Below, piece after piece: positions 26,325 through 35,126 of a stretch of 64,000 bases of DNA (position 1 is its first letter; every line of letters starts with the position of its first letter). The stretch is taken from the NCBI RefSeq assembly GCF_000023885.1, contig NC_013165.1:1674001-1738000 (forward strand). The letters run 5' to 3'. Both the position numbers and the translations under genes were made by a program. The DNA is from Slackia heliotrinireducens DSM 20476. GTDB lineage: Bacteria > Actinomycetota > Coriobacteriia > Coriobacteriales > Eggerthellaceae. The notes beneath the pieces are model-generated. The model saw only the letters and a program-made list of their open reading frames with translations. It did no database searches and was not told the DNA's origin.

Positions 26325-26448
26325 GTACGCGGAATCCCTCCCTCCAAAAAAACTACCGCGTATCTGCTTTCCCAAGCAGAAGCGGCACACAATGCCGCTT
26401 GATCCCCTCCTTGTATGAGGTCCGGCACTTCGCCGGACCTCATCTTTT
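26325..26448 (+). ncRNA. Candidate small regulatory RNA with C-rich anti-Shine-Dalgarno segments
   Basis: About 124 bases fold locally into four stems. Hairpin 1: TACGCGG/CCGCGTA (26326-26332, 26356-26362) with a 23-base loop containing CCCTCCCTCC. Hairpin 2: TCTGCTT/AAGCAGA with loop TCCC. Hairpin 3: AGCGGCA/TGCCGCT with loop CACAA. A single-stranded linker holds CCCCTCCTT (26404-26412), complementary to Shine-Dalgarno sites. A perfect 12-bp terminator stem (26415-26426, 26432-26443) followed by CTTTT ends it. Exposed C-rich loops are known in Gram-positive sRNAs that block ribosome binding sites. It lies in the 580-base gap between the methyltransferase-like gene and recN, which holds no supported protein gene. 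Confidence 0.6.
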
Positions 26449-26613
26449 ATAGAACCACCATTGCTCTTGCCTTCAAAAAGCACCGTTGCTCTTTCACGTA
26501 CGAGTCCAAGCTGCAGGCCATAAAGCCCCACGCATCATCTTCTCGATAGACCTGCCGCGCGTATCGAAGCCTTCGTTCGAAGTTTCCTTCCAGCCAGTTT
26601 GAATATCCCTTTG

Positions 26614-28224
26614 CTAGTCAGCCAAAAGCTCGCGAGCATGGGCCAAGGACGCCGCGCTGGTATCGCCTGCCAGCATGCGCGCAACCTCGAACACCCGATC
26701 GTCGCCTTCAACCACATCTAACAAGGTGACATTCATACCGTCGGCGTTCTGCGACTTGCTGACCACGAAATGCCGATCGGCGCGAACAGCCACCTGAGGA
26801 AGGTGCGTCACGACGATGACTTGGTGCGTTTTCGCAAGGTCGGCAAGCACATCGGCCAACGACACGGCAACGGATCCGCCGACGCCAGCGTCCACCTCGT
26901 CGAACACCAGCGTATCGCGAGCATCCACCTCGCCCAGGACCACCTTGCATGCCAACATGACGCGGCTAATCTCACCGCCGGAAGCGATGCGCGCCAACGG
27001 ACGCAGCGTCATCCCCTCAGATGCCCGGTACATGAACTCCACGCTTGACGGACCAGATGCCGTCCATTTCGAACGCTCGAGCGGAGCCACCTGGCATACC
27101 ACTTCGGCACCGCCCATCTTCAAACGTCCGAGCTGGACGTTCACGGCTTTCGAAAAGTTCGGCGCGGCAGCGTTGCGGGCCTTATCCAAAGCTTCGGCAG
27201 CTTCCCGTAGTTGCGCTTCAGCCACCTCAACAGCCTGTTCAGCCTCCTTCAGACGGTTGTGGGAATCATCCACGCCAGCCACGATCTCGGCCGCTTCGGC
27301 ACGCTTGGCCAGCACGTCCTCCATGCGCGGTCCCCACAGGCGAATCAACCCGTGGAAGGCACCCATGCGTTCCTGCAGCTGCTGCAGTAGTTCTGGGTCC
27401 CTGTCCACTCCGTCCCGATACCGGCGCACGTCCCTCGCCACGTCCTCAAGAAGATAGGACGCCTCCTGCAAGGACCCGGCGCTCGACCGCAGCGACTCGT
27501 CGTATTCTGCCATGTCGTCAAGCAGCGCCGCAGCTTCGCGCACAAGCTCCAACGCCGCCCCGTCGGCAGAGATGCAGCGGTATGCCTGATCGGCCGAAGA
27601 TGCCAGCTCCTCGGCATGCTCGACACGCGGAAGCCGTTCCTCGATCTCCTCATACTCGCCCTCGCGGGGATCCACCTCGTCGATGCGGGCCAGCACGAAA
27701 CGCGCCTCCTCAAGCATCGCCGACGAGGCCTTGCCGGCCTGACGCACAGATTCCAAATGCTCCTGTGCCTCTTTCGCAGCCGCGAGCGCCTTTCGGTACG
27801 CGGCTAGCTCGGCTTCGTCTTTCGCCCAGGCGTCCAGCATGACGGCGTGGTTCGCAGGCTTCAGCAGGTGCTGGTGTTCGTGCTGGCCGCACAGGTCAAC
27901 CGTCGATCCCAGGGTTGCCGCAAGCATCTTCACCGTGGCCATGTCGCCGTTGATCGTGCCGCGGCTGCGGCCGTCAGACGTCAGCCGACGCTCAGCAACC
28001 ACTTCCTCGTCGCCGACGAAGAACCTGCCTTCGACCCTAGCCGCATCCGACCCGTCGCGGACGGCCGACGAGTCGGCGCGCTCCCCCACCAGCAGCTTGA
28101 TGGCGGATAGCAGCGCCGTCTTGCCGGCGCCGGTCTCGCCCGTCACAACGGTCAGCCCATCGCAAGGGCTGAACACGGCATCTTCGATTAACGCAACGTT
28201 CTGCACGTGGAGCTCGTCTAACAT
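26614..28224 (-). CDS. recN: DNA repair protein RecN
   Basis: The product is 536 residues, close to the usual 550. Walker A is GETGAGKTALLSAI near residue 30. The centre is a long coiled coil (about residues 150-370), and the C-terminal half has the SMC-like signature near LARIASGGEISRVML and Walker B in TLVFDEVDAGVGG. RecN is an SMC-like ATPase that acts early at double-strand breaks. The ATG at 28224 begins MLDELHVQNVALIED, the classic RecN start. It stands alone, with the candidate small RNA beyond its 3' end. Confidence 0.96.
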   Translation of the reverse strand: MLDELHVQNVALIEDAVFSPCDGLTVVTGETGAGKTALLSAIKLLVGERADSSAVRDGSDAARVEGRFFVGDEEVVAERRLTSDGRSRGTINGDMATVKMLAATLGSTVDLCGQHEHQHLLKPANHAVMLDAWAKDEAELAAYRKALAAAKEAQEHLESVRQAGKASSAMLEEARFVLARIDEVDPREGEYEEIEERLPRVEHAEELASSADQAYRCISADGAALELVREAAALLDDMAEYDESLRSSAGSLQEASYLLEDVARDVRRYRDGVDRDPELLQQLQERMGAFHGLIRLWGPRMEDVLAKRAEAAEIVAGVDDSHNRLKEAEQAVEVAEAQLREAAEALDKARNAAAPNFSKAVNVQLGRLKMGGAEVVCQVAPLERSKWTASGPSSVEFMYRASEGMTLRPLARIASGGEISRVMLACKVVLGEVDARDTLVFDEVDAGVGGSVAVSLADVLADLAKTHQVIVVTHLPQVAVRADRHFVVSKSQNADGMNVTLLDVVEGDDRVFEVARMLAGDTSAASLAHARELLAD

Positions 28225-28428
28225 TTCCTGCCTTTCGGTCCGTTTCGTCTACCCCTATTATCCCCCAGACGCAAGCCCGAATCGCCGAGAACCTGACCCT
28301 TGCCGAAACCTGATATTTGCCTGACCTGCATTCGAATCCAACCTGAACGGAACCTTGCGAAAACCTTCTTCCGCAATCGCACATGAGCACGTAATATGGA
28401 ACGGAACCGCAACCGATAGGAGCACATC

Positions 28429-29772
28429 ATGACAGCATCGTCCGAACATATCGTCCACGAAATCGAGCCCGTGTTCGACCGGCATTCGCGCGTCCTTATA
28501 CTGGGAACCATGCCCTCCCCCAAATCCCGTGAGGAAGGCTTCTTCTACGGGCATCCGCGCAACCGCTTCTGGACGGTGCTCGCCAGCCTGTTCCATGAGC
28601 CGGTGCCTGCAACAAACCAGCGCAAACGCGACCTGCTGCTGCGCCACGGCATCGCGCTTTGGGACGTGCTGGCATCCTGCGACATCGAAGGAGCTTCCGA
28701 CGCGAGCATCAAAAACGCGAAGCCGAACGACCTGACGCGCATCACCTCGGCAGCACCCATCGAGGCCGTGTTCTGCACCGGAGCCAAATCCGCCGAGCTT
28801 TACCGCCGCTACTGCGAATCCCAAACGGGCATACCCGCAGTCCAGCTGCCCTCGACCAGCCCCGCCAATGCGGCTATGGATACCGAGACCTTGACGGCCG
28901 CCTACCAGGTCATTCTGGACCACCTTGAAGCGCCCCGTCACGTGGCGCTTCATGTGCCTGAGGTCGTCGCGCTCGAACAGGCTATCGCCGCAGACGGAAC
29001 GTCTTTGGCCGAGCTTATGGACCGGGCCGGCGGATTCCTGGCGTTTTACACCCACACGCTGCATCCGGAAGGCCGCATTGCCGTTTTGTGCGGGACGGGC
29101 AACAACGGAGGCGACGGTTGGGTCGCCGCCGGCTGGCTGGCCGAAGCAGGCCATGACGTGGTGCTTATAACCCCCAGATCCGCCGACGAACTTCGTGCCG
29201 AACCCGCAAAATCAGCTGCACAAAAGCTTATGCAGGCCTTGCCGGAATCTTGCCGAATCCTGATCGCCCCCGAAGCCGACGCGGTTGCGGCCGAGTTGAA
29301 GGCCGCCGACGTCATAATAGACGCCATCCTCGGCACCGGTTTTTCGGGCGACTCCGTCAAGGAACCCTTCGCCCGATGGATTGAAGAAGCGTGCGCATGC
29401 CGCGAATCCGGAACCGCCGTCATCGCCGCCGACTGCCCCAGCGGATACTCGGCAGAAACCGGCAAAGCGGCTTCGCCATGCATCAAAGCCGACGAAACGG
29501 TGACCATGATCACATCTAAGGTGGGATTGGAGCGCCCATGGGCCTTCACCTACTGCGGCAACGTAACCGTGGCGCCCATCGCCTACACACGGCCTTATCT
29601 TGATGAAACCCAGCCGGACGAACCCGAGGAGCAGCCGGCCGACGCACCAGCCCCAGGCAAACCCGACGAGCAGTTCCGCCGCCCTGAAAACGAAGACGAC
29701 GACGGGTACGATCCGTATTCCGACCGTCCCGCAACCCCCGAGCCGCTGTTCCAGCAAGACCCCTGGAACTAG
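28429..29772 (+). CDS. Fusion of hypoxanthine/uracil-DNA glycosylase with NAD(P)HX epimerase
   Basis: The product is 447 residues. Residues 1-165 match the family-6 uracil/hypoxanthine-DNA glycosylases: LILGTMPSPKSREEGFFYGH and then PRNRFW, with LPSTSPANA as the second motif. Residues 170-395 match the YjeF N-terminal domain (NnrE): LCGTGNNGGDGW near 220, IDAILGTGFSG near 303 and DCPSGYSAETG near 335. The tail (about 395-447) is acidic and proline-rich. The first half would remove deaminated bases from DNA; the second would epimerise damaged NAD(P)H hydrate. AGGAG precedes the ATG. No stop or frameshift separates the two halves, so the fusion is real in this sequence. Confidence 0.85.
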   Translation: MTASSEHIVHEIEPVFDRHSRVLILGTMPSPKSREEGFFYGHPRNRFWTVLASLFHEPVPATNQRKRDLLLRHGIALWDVLASCDIEGASDASIKNAKPNDLTRITSAAPIEAVFCTGAKSAELYRRYCESQTGIPAVQLPSTSPANAAMDTETLTAAYQVILDHLEAPRHVALHVPEVVALEQAIAADGTSLAELMDRAGGFLAFYTHTLHPEGRIAVLCGTGNNGGDGWVAAGWLAEAGHDVVLITPRSADELRAEPAKSAAQKLMQALPESCRILIAPEADAVAAELKAADVIIDAILGTGFSGDSVKEPFARWIEEACACRESGTAVIAADCPSGYSAETGKAASPCIKADETVTMITSKVGLERPWAFTYCGNVTVAPIAYTRPYLDETQPDEPEEQPADAPAPGKPDEQFRRPENEDDDGYDPYSDRPATPEPLFQQDPWN

Positions 29773-30428
29773 CCGCGCCGCACAATCCCGTCGAGCACCG
29801 AAAGCAGCTCGGCGAACGAATCGCAGAAGTAGTCGGGCCGTTCGGGCTTAAGGTCTTCGCGTGAGAAAACGCCGTATGTAACCGCGATGGTAGTGCAGCC
29901 CGCATCACGGCCTGCGGCGATGTCGTAGGGGCTGTCGCCCACATAGACACATTGCTCAGGTCGCGCGCCGAGCAGCTTCGCGCCCTCCAGCACAGGACCT
30001 GGGTCCGGCTTATGCAACGGGCAGTTGTCCGGCGCCACGATGCATTCGAAGTACCCGTCGATTCCTAGATGGCTCAGATTCTGCAAGCAGTTCTCCGAAA
30101 GCTTCGATGTGACCACGCCCAGCCGCAAACCGCGCTGCAGCATGGTGCCGAGCGTATTCGCAACGTCGGGAAACAACCGAATCATGCGGTCATGTTCCCG
30201 AGCGTTGAATTCCTGGTAGACGCGGAACAGCTCCTCCCGCTTGTCGACATCGGGCGTGAAATCGGCCATCTGGGTCCTTAAGGGCTGGCCCACCTTGCGC
30301 CTAAGCACCTCGTCGGGCAAAGCCTCGCCCAGCACCGACTTCGTGGCGTACCTGAAACTGGAAAGAATGAGTTCCTCGGAGTCAACCAGCGTGCCGTCAT
30401 TGTCGAAAAGAGCTGCTTTCAATATCAT
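29769..30428 (-). CDS. HAD-family phosphatase (phosphoglycolate phosphatase-like)
   Basis: The product is 219 residues. It has motif I FDNDGTLVDS (residues 7-16, the nucleophile Asp first), a helical cap, motif II VVTSKLSENC near 107, a Lys near 140 and motif IV YVGDSPYDIAAGRDAG near 165. This matches the PpaX/Gph group that removes phosphate from phosphoglycolate or similar small molecules; the substrate is not certain. GGAGG lies six bases before the ATG. Its stop shares the palindrome CTAG with the stop of the convergent fusion gene, so the two overlap by four bases. Confidence 0.88.
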   Translation of the reverse strand: MILKAALFDNDGTLVDSEELILSSFRYATKSVLGEALPDEVLRRKVGQPLRTQMADFTPDVDKREELFRVYQEFNAREHDRMIRLFPDVANTLGTMLQRGLRLGVVTSKLSENCLQNLSHLGIDGYFECIVAPDNCPLHKPDPGPVLEGAKLLGARPEQCVYVGDSPYDIAAGRDAGCTTIAVTYGVFSREDLKPERPDYFCDSFAELLSVLDGIVRRG

Positions 30429-30492
30429 TTCGGACCTCCACGCCCTTGGAAATAGTAATATGGCGTAAGCGTCATTTTACACAAGGAGCATC

Positions 30493-30969
30493 ATGAGAGC
30501 AGTCATACAGCGCGTTACCCGCGCAAGCATAACAATCGACGGCATGGCAGGCAAAGACATCGGGCGGGGCTACGTCATCCTGCTGGGCATCGGCAACGAC
30601 GACACTCCCGAACTGGGCAACAAGCTTTGGGAGAAAATCCTCAAGTTGCGCATCTTCGCCGACGACGATGGGAAAACGAACCTGTCGCTGAAGGACGTCA
30701 ACGGCGAGGTAATGATTGTCAGCCAGTTCACCCTGTACGCGAACTGCCGCAACGGCAACCGGCCCTCGTTCACCGATGCCGCCGCACCTTTCCAGGCAGA
30801 CGAGCTGTACCAGCAATTCGTCGAGCGTGCCAAACAGGACATCGAAACCATCTCCACCGGATCTTTCGGTGCCGACATGCAGGTGGAGCTCGTCAACGAC
30901 GGCCCCTTCACCATCCTGCTTGACACCGACGACCTGCTGGCGCCGCGCCGCGGGCAGTCCCGCGACTAG
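30493..30969 (+). CDS. dtd: D-aminoacyl-tRNA deacylase
   Basis: The product is 158 residues. It begins MRAVIQRVTRASITIDG, the standard Dtd start, and contains SQFTLYANCRNGNRPSF near residue 76 and the second active-site motif as NDGPFTI near 135 (usually NGPVT). It cleaves D-amino acids from mischarged tRNA. AAGGAG lies six bases before the ATG. The extra Asp in the second motif and Phe in place of Val are small departures from the consensus and would merit comparison with relatives. The gene seems to be followed by a short, separate YbjQ-like gene. Confidence 0.95.
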   Translation: MRAVIQRVTRASITIDGMAGKDIGRGYVILLGIGNDDTPELGNKLWEKILKLRIFADDDGKTNLSLKDVNGEVMIVSQFTLYANCRNGNRPSFTDAAAPFQADELYQQFVERAKQDIETISTGSFGADMQVELVNDGPFTILLDTDDLLAPRRGQSRD

Positions 30970-31048
30970 GCACGTCTCTATTACGGTCTTGCAGCGGACG
31001 GCGCCTTGCGCGCGGACCGCTTGAAACCCCGATAGAAAGGATGCATCC

Positions 31049-31375
31049 ATGATTGTCACCACCACGAACGCAATCGAAGACTACAAGATCACGGGCTATT
31101 ACGGCATCGTGTTCGGCGAGGTCATCACCGGCGTGAACATGTTCAAGGACCTTGGCGCAGGCATCCGCAACCTTGTCGGCGGACGCAGCACCGGCTACGA
31201 GCAGGAGCTCACGAACGCACGCCAGGAAGCCCTGGCCGAGATGGAACAGCGCGCAGCTGCCATGGGCGCCCACGCAATCGTCGGCGTGGACATCGACTAC
31301 GAAGTGCTCGGAGCCGACAACGGCATGCTCATGGTCACCTCCAGCGGCACCGCCGTCACCGTCGAGCCCCTGTAA
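31049..31375 (+). CDS. YbjQ/UPF0145 family protein
   Basis: The product is 108 residues, the normal length for UPF0145. It shows the family blocks [24 protein letters not shown]-like [15 protein letters not shown], and [17 protein letters not shown]. The family forms small homopentamer-type barrels described as possible heavy-metal-binding proteins; the biological role is not established. AAAGGATG lies before the ATG. It is followed by a very strong terminator and so ends the transcription unit that may begin at dtd. Confidence 0.9.
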   Translation: MIVTTTNAIEDYKITGYYGIVFGEVITGVNMFKDLGAGIRNLVGGRSTGYEQELTNARQEALAEMEQRAAAMGAHAIVGVDIDYEVLGADNGMLMVTSSGTAVTVEPL

Positions 31376-31401
31376 ACCTTTCGCCTACATCAGTTTTACC
31401 A

Positions 31402-31434
31402 AGCCCGGATGCCCGCACCGCATCCGGGCTTTTT
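31402..31434 (+). terminator. Terminator after the YbjQ-like gene
   Basis: An 11-bp stem AGCCCGGATGC/GCATCCGGGCT with a seven-base loop is followed by TTTT. It is 26 bases past the stop. Confidence 0.95.
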
Positions 31435-31571
31435 CGTATTTCGCTCCATCGAACCACGACGAATGAAGCCCTTCCACGTCGCCGCGAGAAGCCAATAACA
31501 AAGAAAGCGGCCCCCCTCAGAACGCATTTAGCACGGAAGAAGAAACCATTCAGCCCGAAGCCGCCTTACGC

Positions 31572-31613
31572 GTTCCAACGCGATCTCCGCGCAAGCGGAG
31601 ATCGCGTTGGAAC
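31572..31613. repeat. Perfect 19-bp palindrome with a 4-base loop
   Basis: Arms at 31572-31590 and 31595-31613 are fully complementary with loop GCAA. Just after it comes CAAAGTCAGGAC, a motif shared with the nested palindrome at 31662, so it may be a diverged member of the same family. It lies in the 490-base gap before the SNF2 gene, which contains no supported protein gene. Confidence 0.9.
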
Positions 31614-31661
31614 ATCCGACAAAGTCAGGACCACTTGCTCTCGGAACCCGTGGCCACGCAG

Positions 31662-31771
31662 CCTGGTGTGGGCCATGCGTTCCGCGCGAGTTCCGCACGA
31701 CGCGGAGAATCCGTTGGATTCTCCGCCAAAGTCAGGACTGTTTGAGCACGGAATGCATGGCCCGCACCAGG
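31662..31771. repeat. Nested palindromic repeat, copy A
   Basis: Outer arms 31662-31684 and 31749-31771 are complementary at 21 of 23 positions. The inner hairpin is GCGGAGAATCC-GTT-GGATTCTCCGC (31702-31726). Between the arms lie GAGTTCCGCACGAC on the left and CAAAGTCAGGACTGTTTGAG on the right, shared with copies B and C. Confidence 0.88.
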
Positions 31772-31817
31772 CGGACATACGTCATCGATTTCTCGCAAGC
31801 ACGACCCTTGCGTCAGA

Positions 31818-31826
31818 TGTTATAGT
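31818..31826 (+). promoter_or_regulatory. Extended -10 promoter of the SNF2 gene
   Basis: TGTTATAGT is an extended -10 element 38 bases before the ATG. No -35 is evident. Confidence 0.5.
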
Positions 31827-31863
31827 GGTTGTTTGCGATGCATTCCGTACGAGAGGATGGTTC

Positions 31864-34800
31864 ATGATTACCGAAAGCGCATTGAAGCGAATAAGCAGCT
31901 CGGTAGTGCTCAATCGAGCACGGACCATCGCTGCGCGCGGATACCCCATCTTCAACCGTCAGGTCTCCTATCGCAAAAAGCTTACAGTACTGCGCGCAGC
32001 CGTCGACACCGAAACGGATTGGAACGGTCCCTTCGAGAGCACCGTCACCATCGACGAGGCCAAAAACACGGTCGTCGGCTACTCCTGCACCTGCACGGAT
32101 GCCGAACCGAAGAGCCATCCTGGCCCCTGCAAGCATTGCCTGGCGGTGGTGCTGGATTTCAACAGGAACATGCGCTCGTATGCTGGCTACGACCCGCTGC
32201 GGTTCGTCCGCACGTCCGCATGCATCGCCGACTATCTTGATGAAAACGAGCAGAAACCGACCATGGACCTTCAGCTCGAGGCCCCTGAAACGGGCACCGT
32301 GACCTTCGAAATGGAGCTGATCCACTATTTCGGCGACTGGAACGTCCGATTCAAAATCCAAGGTGCCCGAGGCTCGTATGTGGTTTCGGACATCACAGAC
32401 CTGCTGGAACACTGCCGCCACGGGGAATACCATGCGTACGGCAAGAAACTGGGATTCACCCACACGAAGGATTCCTTCACGCCTTACGGGCTTGCCGTGC
32501 TGCAGTTTTTGGAGAAGGCCCAATCGCAGCGCCGATCGTTCGAGAACCACTCCTACCGGGGATACGGCTTGAACCGCATCGCCCGCGACCTGCACCTGTC
32601 CACACCCGAGCTCGACGAGCTTCTGCAGATGCATGCGGACGGTAGGCCGTTCATGTTCAAGGATGAATCCCAAAGCGGGGCCAAAACCACGAAGGTCGTG
32701 CTTGAACAGGGCAATCCCGACGTATCCATACAACTGAAGGAGCTGAGTGCCGGCGGATTCGAAATCGTCCGCGGCCGCCCGGTGAACTTTGTCAACTGCA
32801 GTTCGCATATGTACGCATGGCAGAACAACAGGTTCTTCCAGTGCACCGACGAGTTCCGCAGCGTTGCCGGGTTCCTCACGCACGTGTATTCGAACCCCGT
32901 GAACCAGCTGTTCGTAGCCGAAGACGACCTCCCCCGTTTTACAGGCATCATGCTTCCGGCAATCGAGCGCATCGCCCAGGTCGACGTGCCCGAAACCCTT
33001 GAGTCGCTGCGACCTGCGCCCTGCAAACTGGAGTTCTACCTGGACCGCGACAGTTCAGGCGTCGAAGCCGTGTGCAAGTCCCTGTACGGGCAGCGCACCT
33101 TCAACCTGTTCGAAAGAAGCGCGCCCCACGATTCGCATATCGTGCGCGACCTGGCTGCAGAGGCCCGCGCCCGCGAAACTGTGCAGCGCTATATCGCATC
33201 CTTCGACGACGACGGCACCGGCCACATCGAAGACGGAAACTCCGAGGCGATGGCCCGATTCGCATTCGAAGGCGTGCTTGAACTGCAGAAGCTCGGCGAC
33301 GTGTTCACAACGGAAGCCTTTGACAGGCTGGCGTCCAAGCGGCGCCCGTCGGTGTCGGTGGGGCTGTCCATCAAATCGAATCTGATCGACGTGAGCATCC
33401 ACGCCGACGACCTGCCCGCAAACGAGCTGGCCGCCGTGCTGGCATCCTATCGCGAAGAGCGAAAGTACCACCGTATGAAGGACGGCTCGTTTTTGGACAT
33501 GTCCGGATTCGACCTGTTCCAGGCGGACGCGGTCATCCAGGAACTCGGCCTATCATCCCGCCAGATAACGTCGGGCGAAGCGGAGGTCCCGGTTTACGAA
33601 GCGTTCCTGCTGGACGAGCTTGTGGACGACGACGCCAAGGATGCCACGTTCACCACCTGGGTAGACGGCTTCAAGGGCATCGACCCCGACCAGTACATCC
33701 CGCCCATAGGGCTCAACGCCACGCTGCGTCCTTACCAGGTGCTGGGCTTCCAATGGCTGTCGGGCCTGTGCGACGCCGGATTCGGCGGCATCCTGGCAGA
33801 CGAGATGGGCCTGGGCAAGTCGCTTCAACTTATCACTCTTCTTCTGGACCGCCGAAGCGAAGCGCGGCTCACGGGACCTTCGCTCATCGTGTGCCCGGCT
33901 TCGCTGGTCTACAACTGGAAGGCCGAATTCGAGCGGTTCGCACCGCAGCTGGACGTGGTCACCGTAAGCGGCACGGCTGCGGAGCGGGTCGCCGCACGTG
34001 CAAGCAGAGCGGACGTGCTGGTCACTTCCTACGACCTGCTGCGCCGCGACATCGGCGACTACGAGTCCATGCATTTCTTTTGCGAAGTGCTCGACGAAGC
34101 CCAGTACATCAAGAACCAGGCCACGATCACCGCACGCGCGGTCAAGCGGCTTGATGCCTTGCACCGCTTCGCCCTGACCGGCACGCCTATCGAAAACCGC
34201 CTGAGCGAGCTCTGGAGCATTTTCGATTTCCTCATGCCGGGCCTGCTCGGCAGCTACAAGCGGTTCCGCGACCGGTACGAGCAACCCATCTTCGACGGCG
34301 ATACGAACGTGTCCAAACGTCTCCAATCCGCAGTGGCGCCGTTCATCTTGCGCCGCTTGAAGAAGGATGTGCTGACCGACCTTCCCGAAAAGCTGGAATC
34401 GGTCATCTACGCACACCTGGAAGGCAAGCAGCTGGAGCTGTATCGCGCCCATGAGCAGATGCTTCGTCAGAAGATCGCCAGCCAGACCGACGAAGACATG
34501 AAGGATGGAACGCAGAAGATCGAGGTGTTGGCCGAGCTCATGCACCTGCGCCAGATCTGCTGCGACCCGCACCTCATGACAAGCCGATACAACGGCCCCG
34601 CCGCCAAGCTGGACGCCTTGTCCGATTTAATCGGATCTTGCATGGACGCCGGCCAGAAGATGCTTGTGTTCTCCCAGTTCAAGAGCTTTCTCGACATTAT
34701 TGCGGACAGGCTGGACGAACAGCGCATCGCCCATTTCGCCATCACTGGCGACACGCCGTCGGCCAAACGGCTCGAACTTGTGGAACGCTTCAACGCCGAC

Positions 34801-35112
34801 GACACGCCGGTGTTCCTCATCTCGCTCAAGGCGGGCGGCACGGGCCTGAACCTGACGGGGGCCAGCGTGGTGATCCATGCGGACCCCTGGTGGAACGCCG
34901 CCGCCCAAAACCAGGCCACCGACAGGGCCCATCGCATCGGGCAGACCCATGTGGTCAGCGTCCACAAGATCATAGCCAAAGACACCATCGAAGAGCGTAT
35001 CATGGCCCTGCAAGACGCCAAACGCGACCTGGCGGAACAGATCATAGGCGCCACCGAAGGCTCCTCGCTTGCCACCTTGACCAAAGAAGAGCTTCTTGAC
35101 TTGCTCTCGTAA
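31864..35112 (+). CDS. SNF2-family helicase with N-terminal SWIM zinc finger
   Basis: The product is 1082 residues. A SWIM-type zinc site (CTC...CKH, CxCxnCxH) lies near residues 77-97. A long middle region (about 100-600) corresponds to the bacterial SNF2-associated domain. The motor has ADEMGLGKS near 646, the DEAQ box near 744, the restart block LVFSQFKSFLDII near 932, and AGGTGLNLT and DRAHRIGQT near 985 and 1020. Such enzymes move along DNA and may remodel protein-DNA complexes. The ATG at 31864 has AGAGGAT upstream; longer readings would run through the palindromic repeat. It is followed 14 bases later by a second helicase. Confidence 0.9.
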   Translation: MITESALKRISSSVVLNRARTIAARGYPIFNRQVSYRKKLTVLRAAVDTETDWNGPFESTVTIDEAKNTVVGYSCTCTDAEPKSHPGPCKHCLAVVLDFNRNMRSYAGYDPLRFVRTSACIADYLDENEQKPTMDLQLEAPETGTVTFEMELIHYFGDWNVRFKIQGARGSYVVSDITDLLEHCRHGEYHAYGKKLGFTHTKDSFTPYGLAVLQFLEKAQSQRRSFENHSYRGYGLNRIARDLHLSTPELDELLQMHADGRPFMFKDESQSGAKTTKVVLEQGNPDVSIQLKELSAGGFEIVRGRPVNFVNCSSHMYAWQNNRFFQCTDEFRSVAGFLTHVYSNPVNQLFVAEDDLPRFTGIMLPAIERIAQVDVPETLESLRPAPCKLEFYLDRDSSGVEAVCKSLYGQRTFNLFERSAPHDSHIVRDLAAEARARETVQRYIASFDDDGTGHIEDGNSEAMARFAFEGVLELQKLGDVFTTEAFDRLASKRRPSVSVGLSIKSNLIDVSIHADDLPANELAAVLASYREERKYHRMKDGSFLDMSGFDLFQADAVIQELGLSSRQITSGEAEVPVYEAFLLDELVDDDAKDATFTTWVDGFKGIDPDQYIPPIGLNATLRPYQVLGFQWLSGLCDAGFGGILADEMGLGKSLQLITLLLDRRSEARLTGPSLIVCPASLVYNWKAEFERFAPQLDVVTVSGTAAERVAARASRADVLVTSYDLLRRDIGDYESMHFFCEVLDEAQYIKNQATITARAVKRLDALHRFALTGTPIENRLSELWSIFDFLMPGLLGSYKRFRDRYEQPIFDGDTNVSKRLQSAVAPFILRRLKKDVLTDLPEKLESVIYAHLEGKQLELYRAHEQMLRQKIASQTDEDMKDGTQKIEVLAELMHLRQICCDPHLMTSRYNGPAAKLDALSDLIGSCMDAGQKMLVFSQFKSFLDIIADRLDEQRIAHFAITGDTPSAKRLELVERFNADDTPVFLISLKAGGTGLNLTGASVVIHADPWWNAAAQNQATDRAHRIGQTHVVSVHKIIAKDTIEERIMALQDAKRDLAEQIIGATEGSSLATLTKEELLDLLS

Positions 35113-35126
35113 CGAACGGATACCTT

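Noticed and set aside
26281-26460. Candidate RNA as a signal recognition particle RNA or 6S RNA
   Set aside because: The SRP tetraloop region and the 6S central bubble are absent; the C-rich loops fit an antisense-type sRNA better.
31376-31863. Palindromic repeats as a CRISPR array
   Set aside because: There are no regularly spaced identical direct repeats with unique spacers, and no cas genes are nearby.
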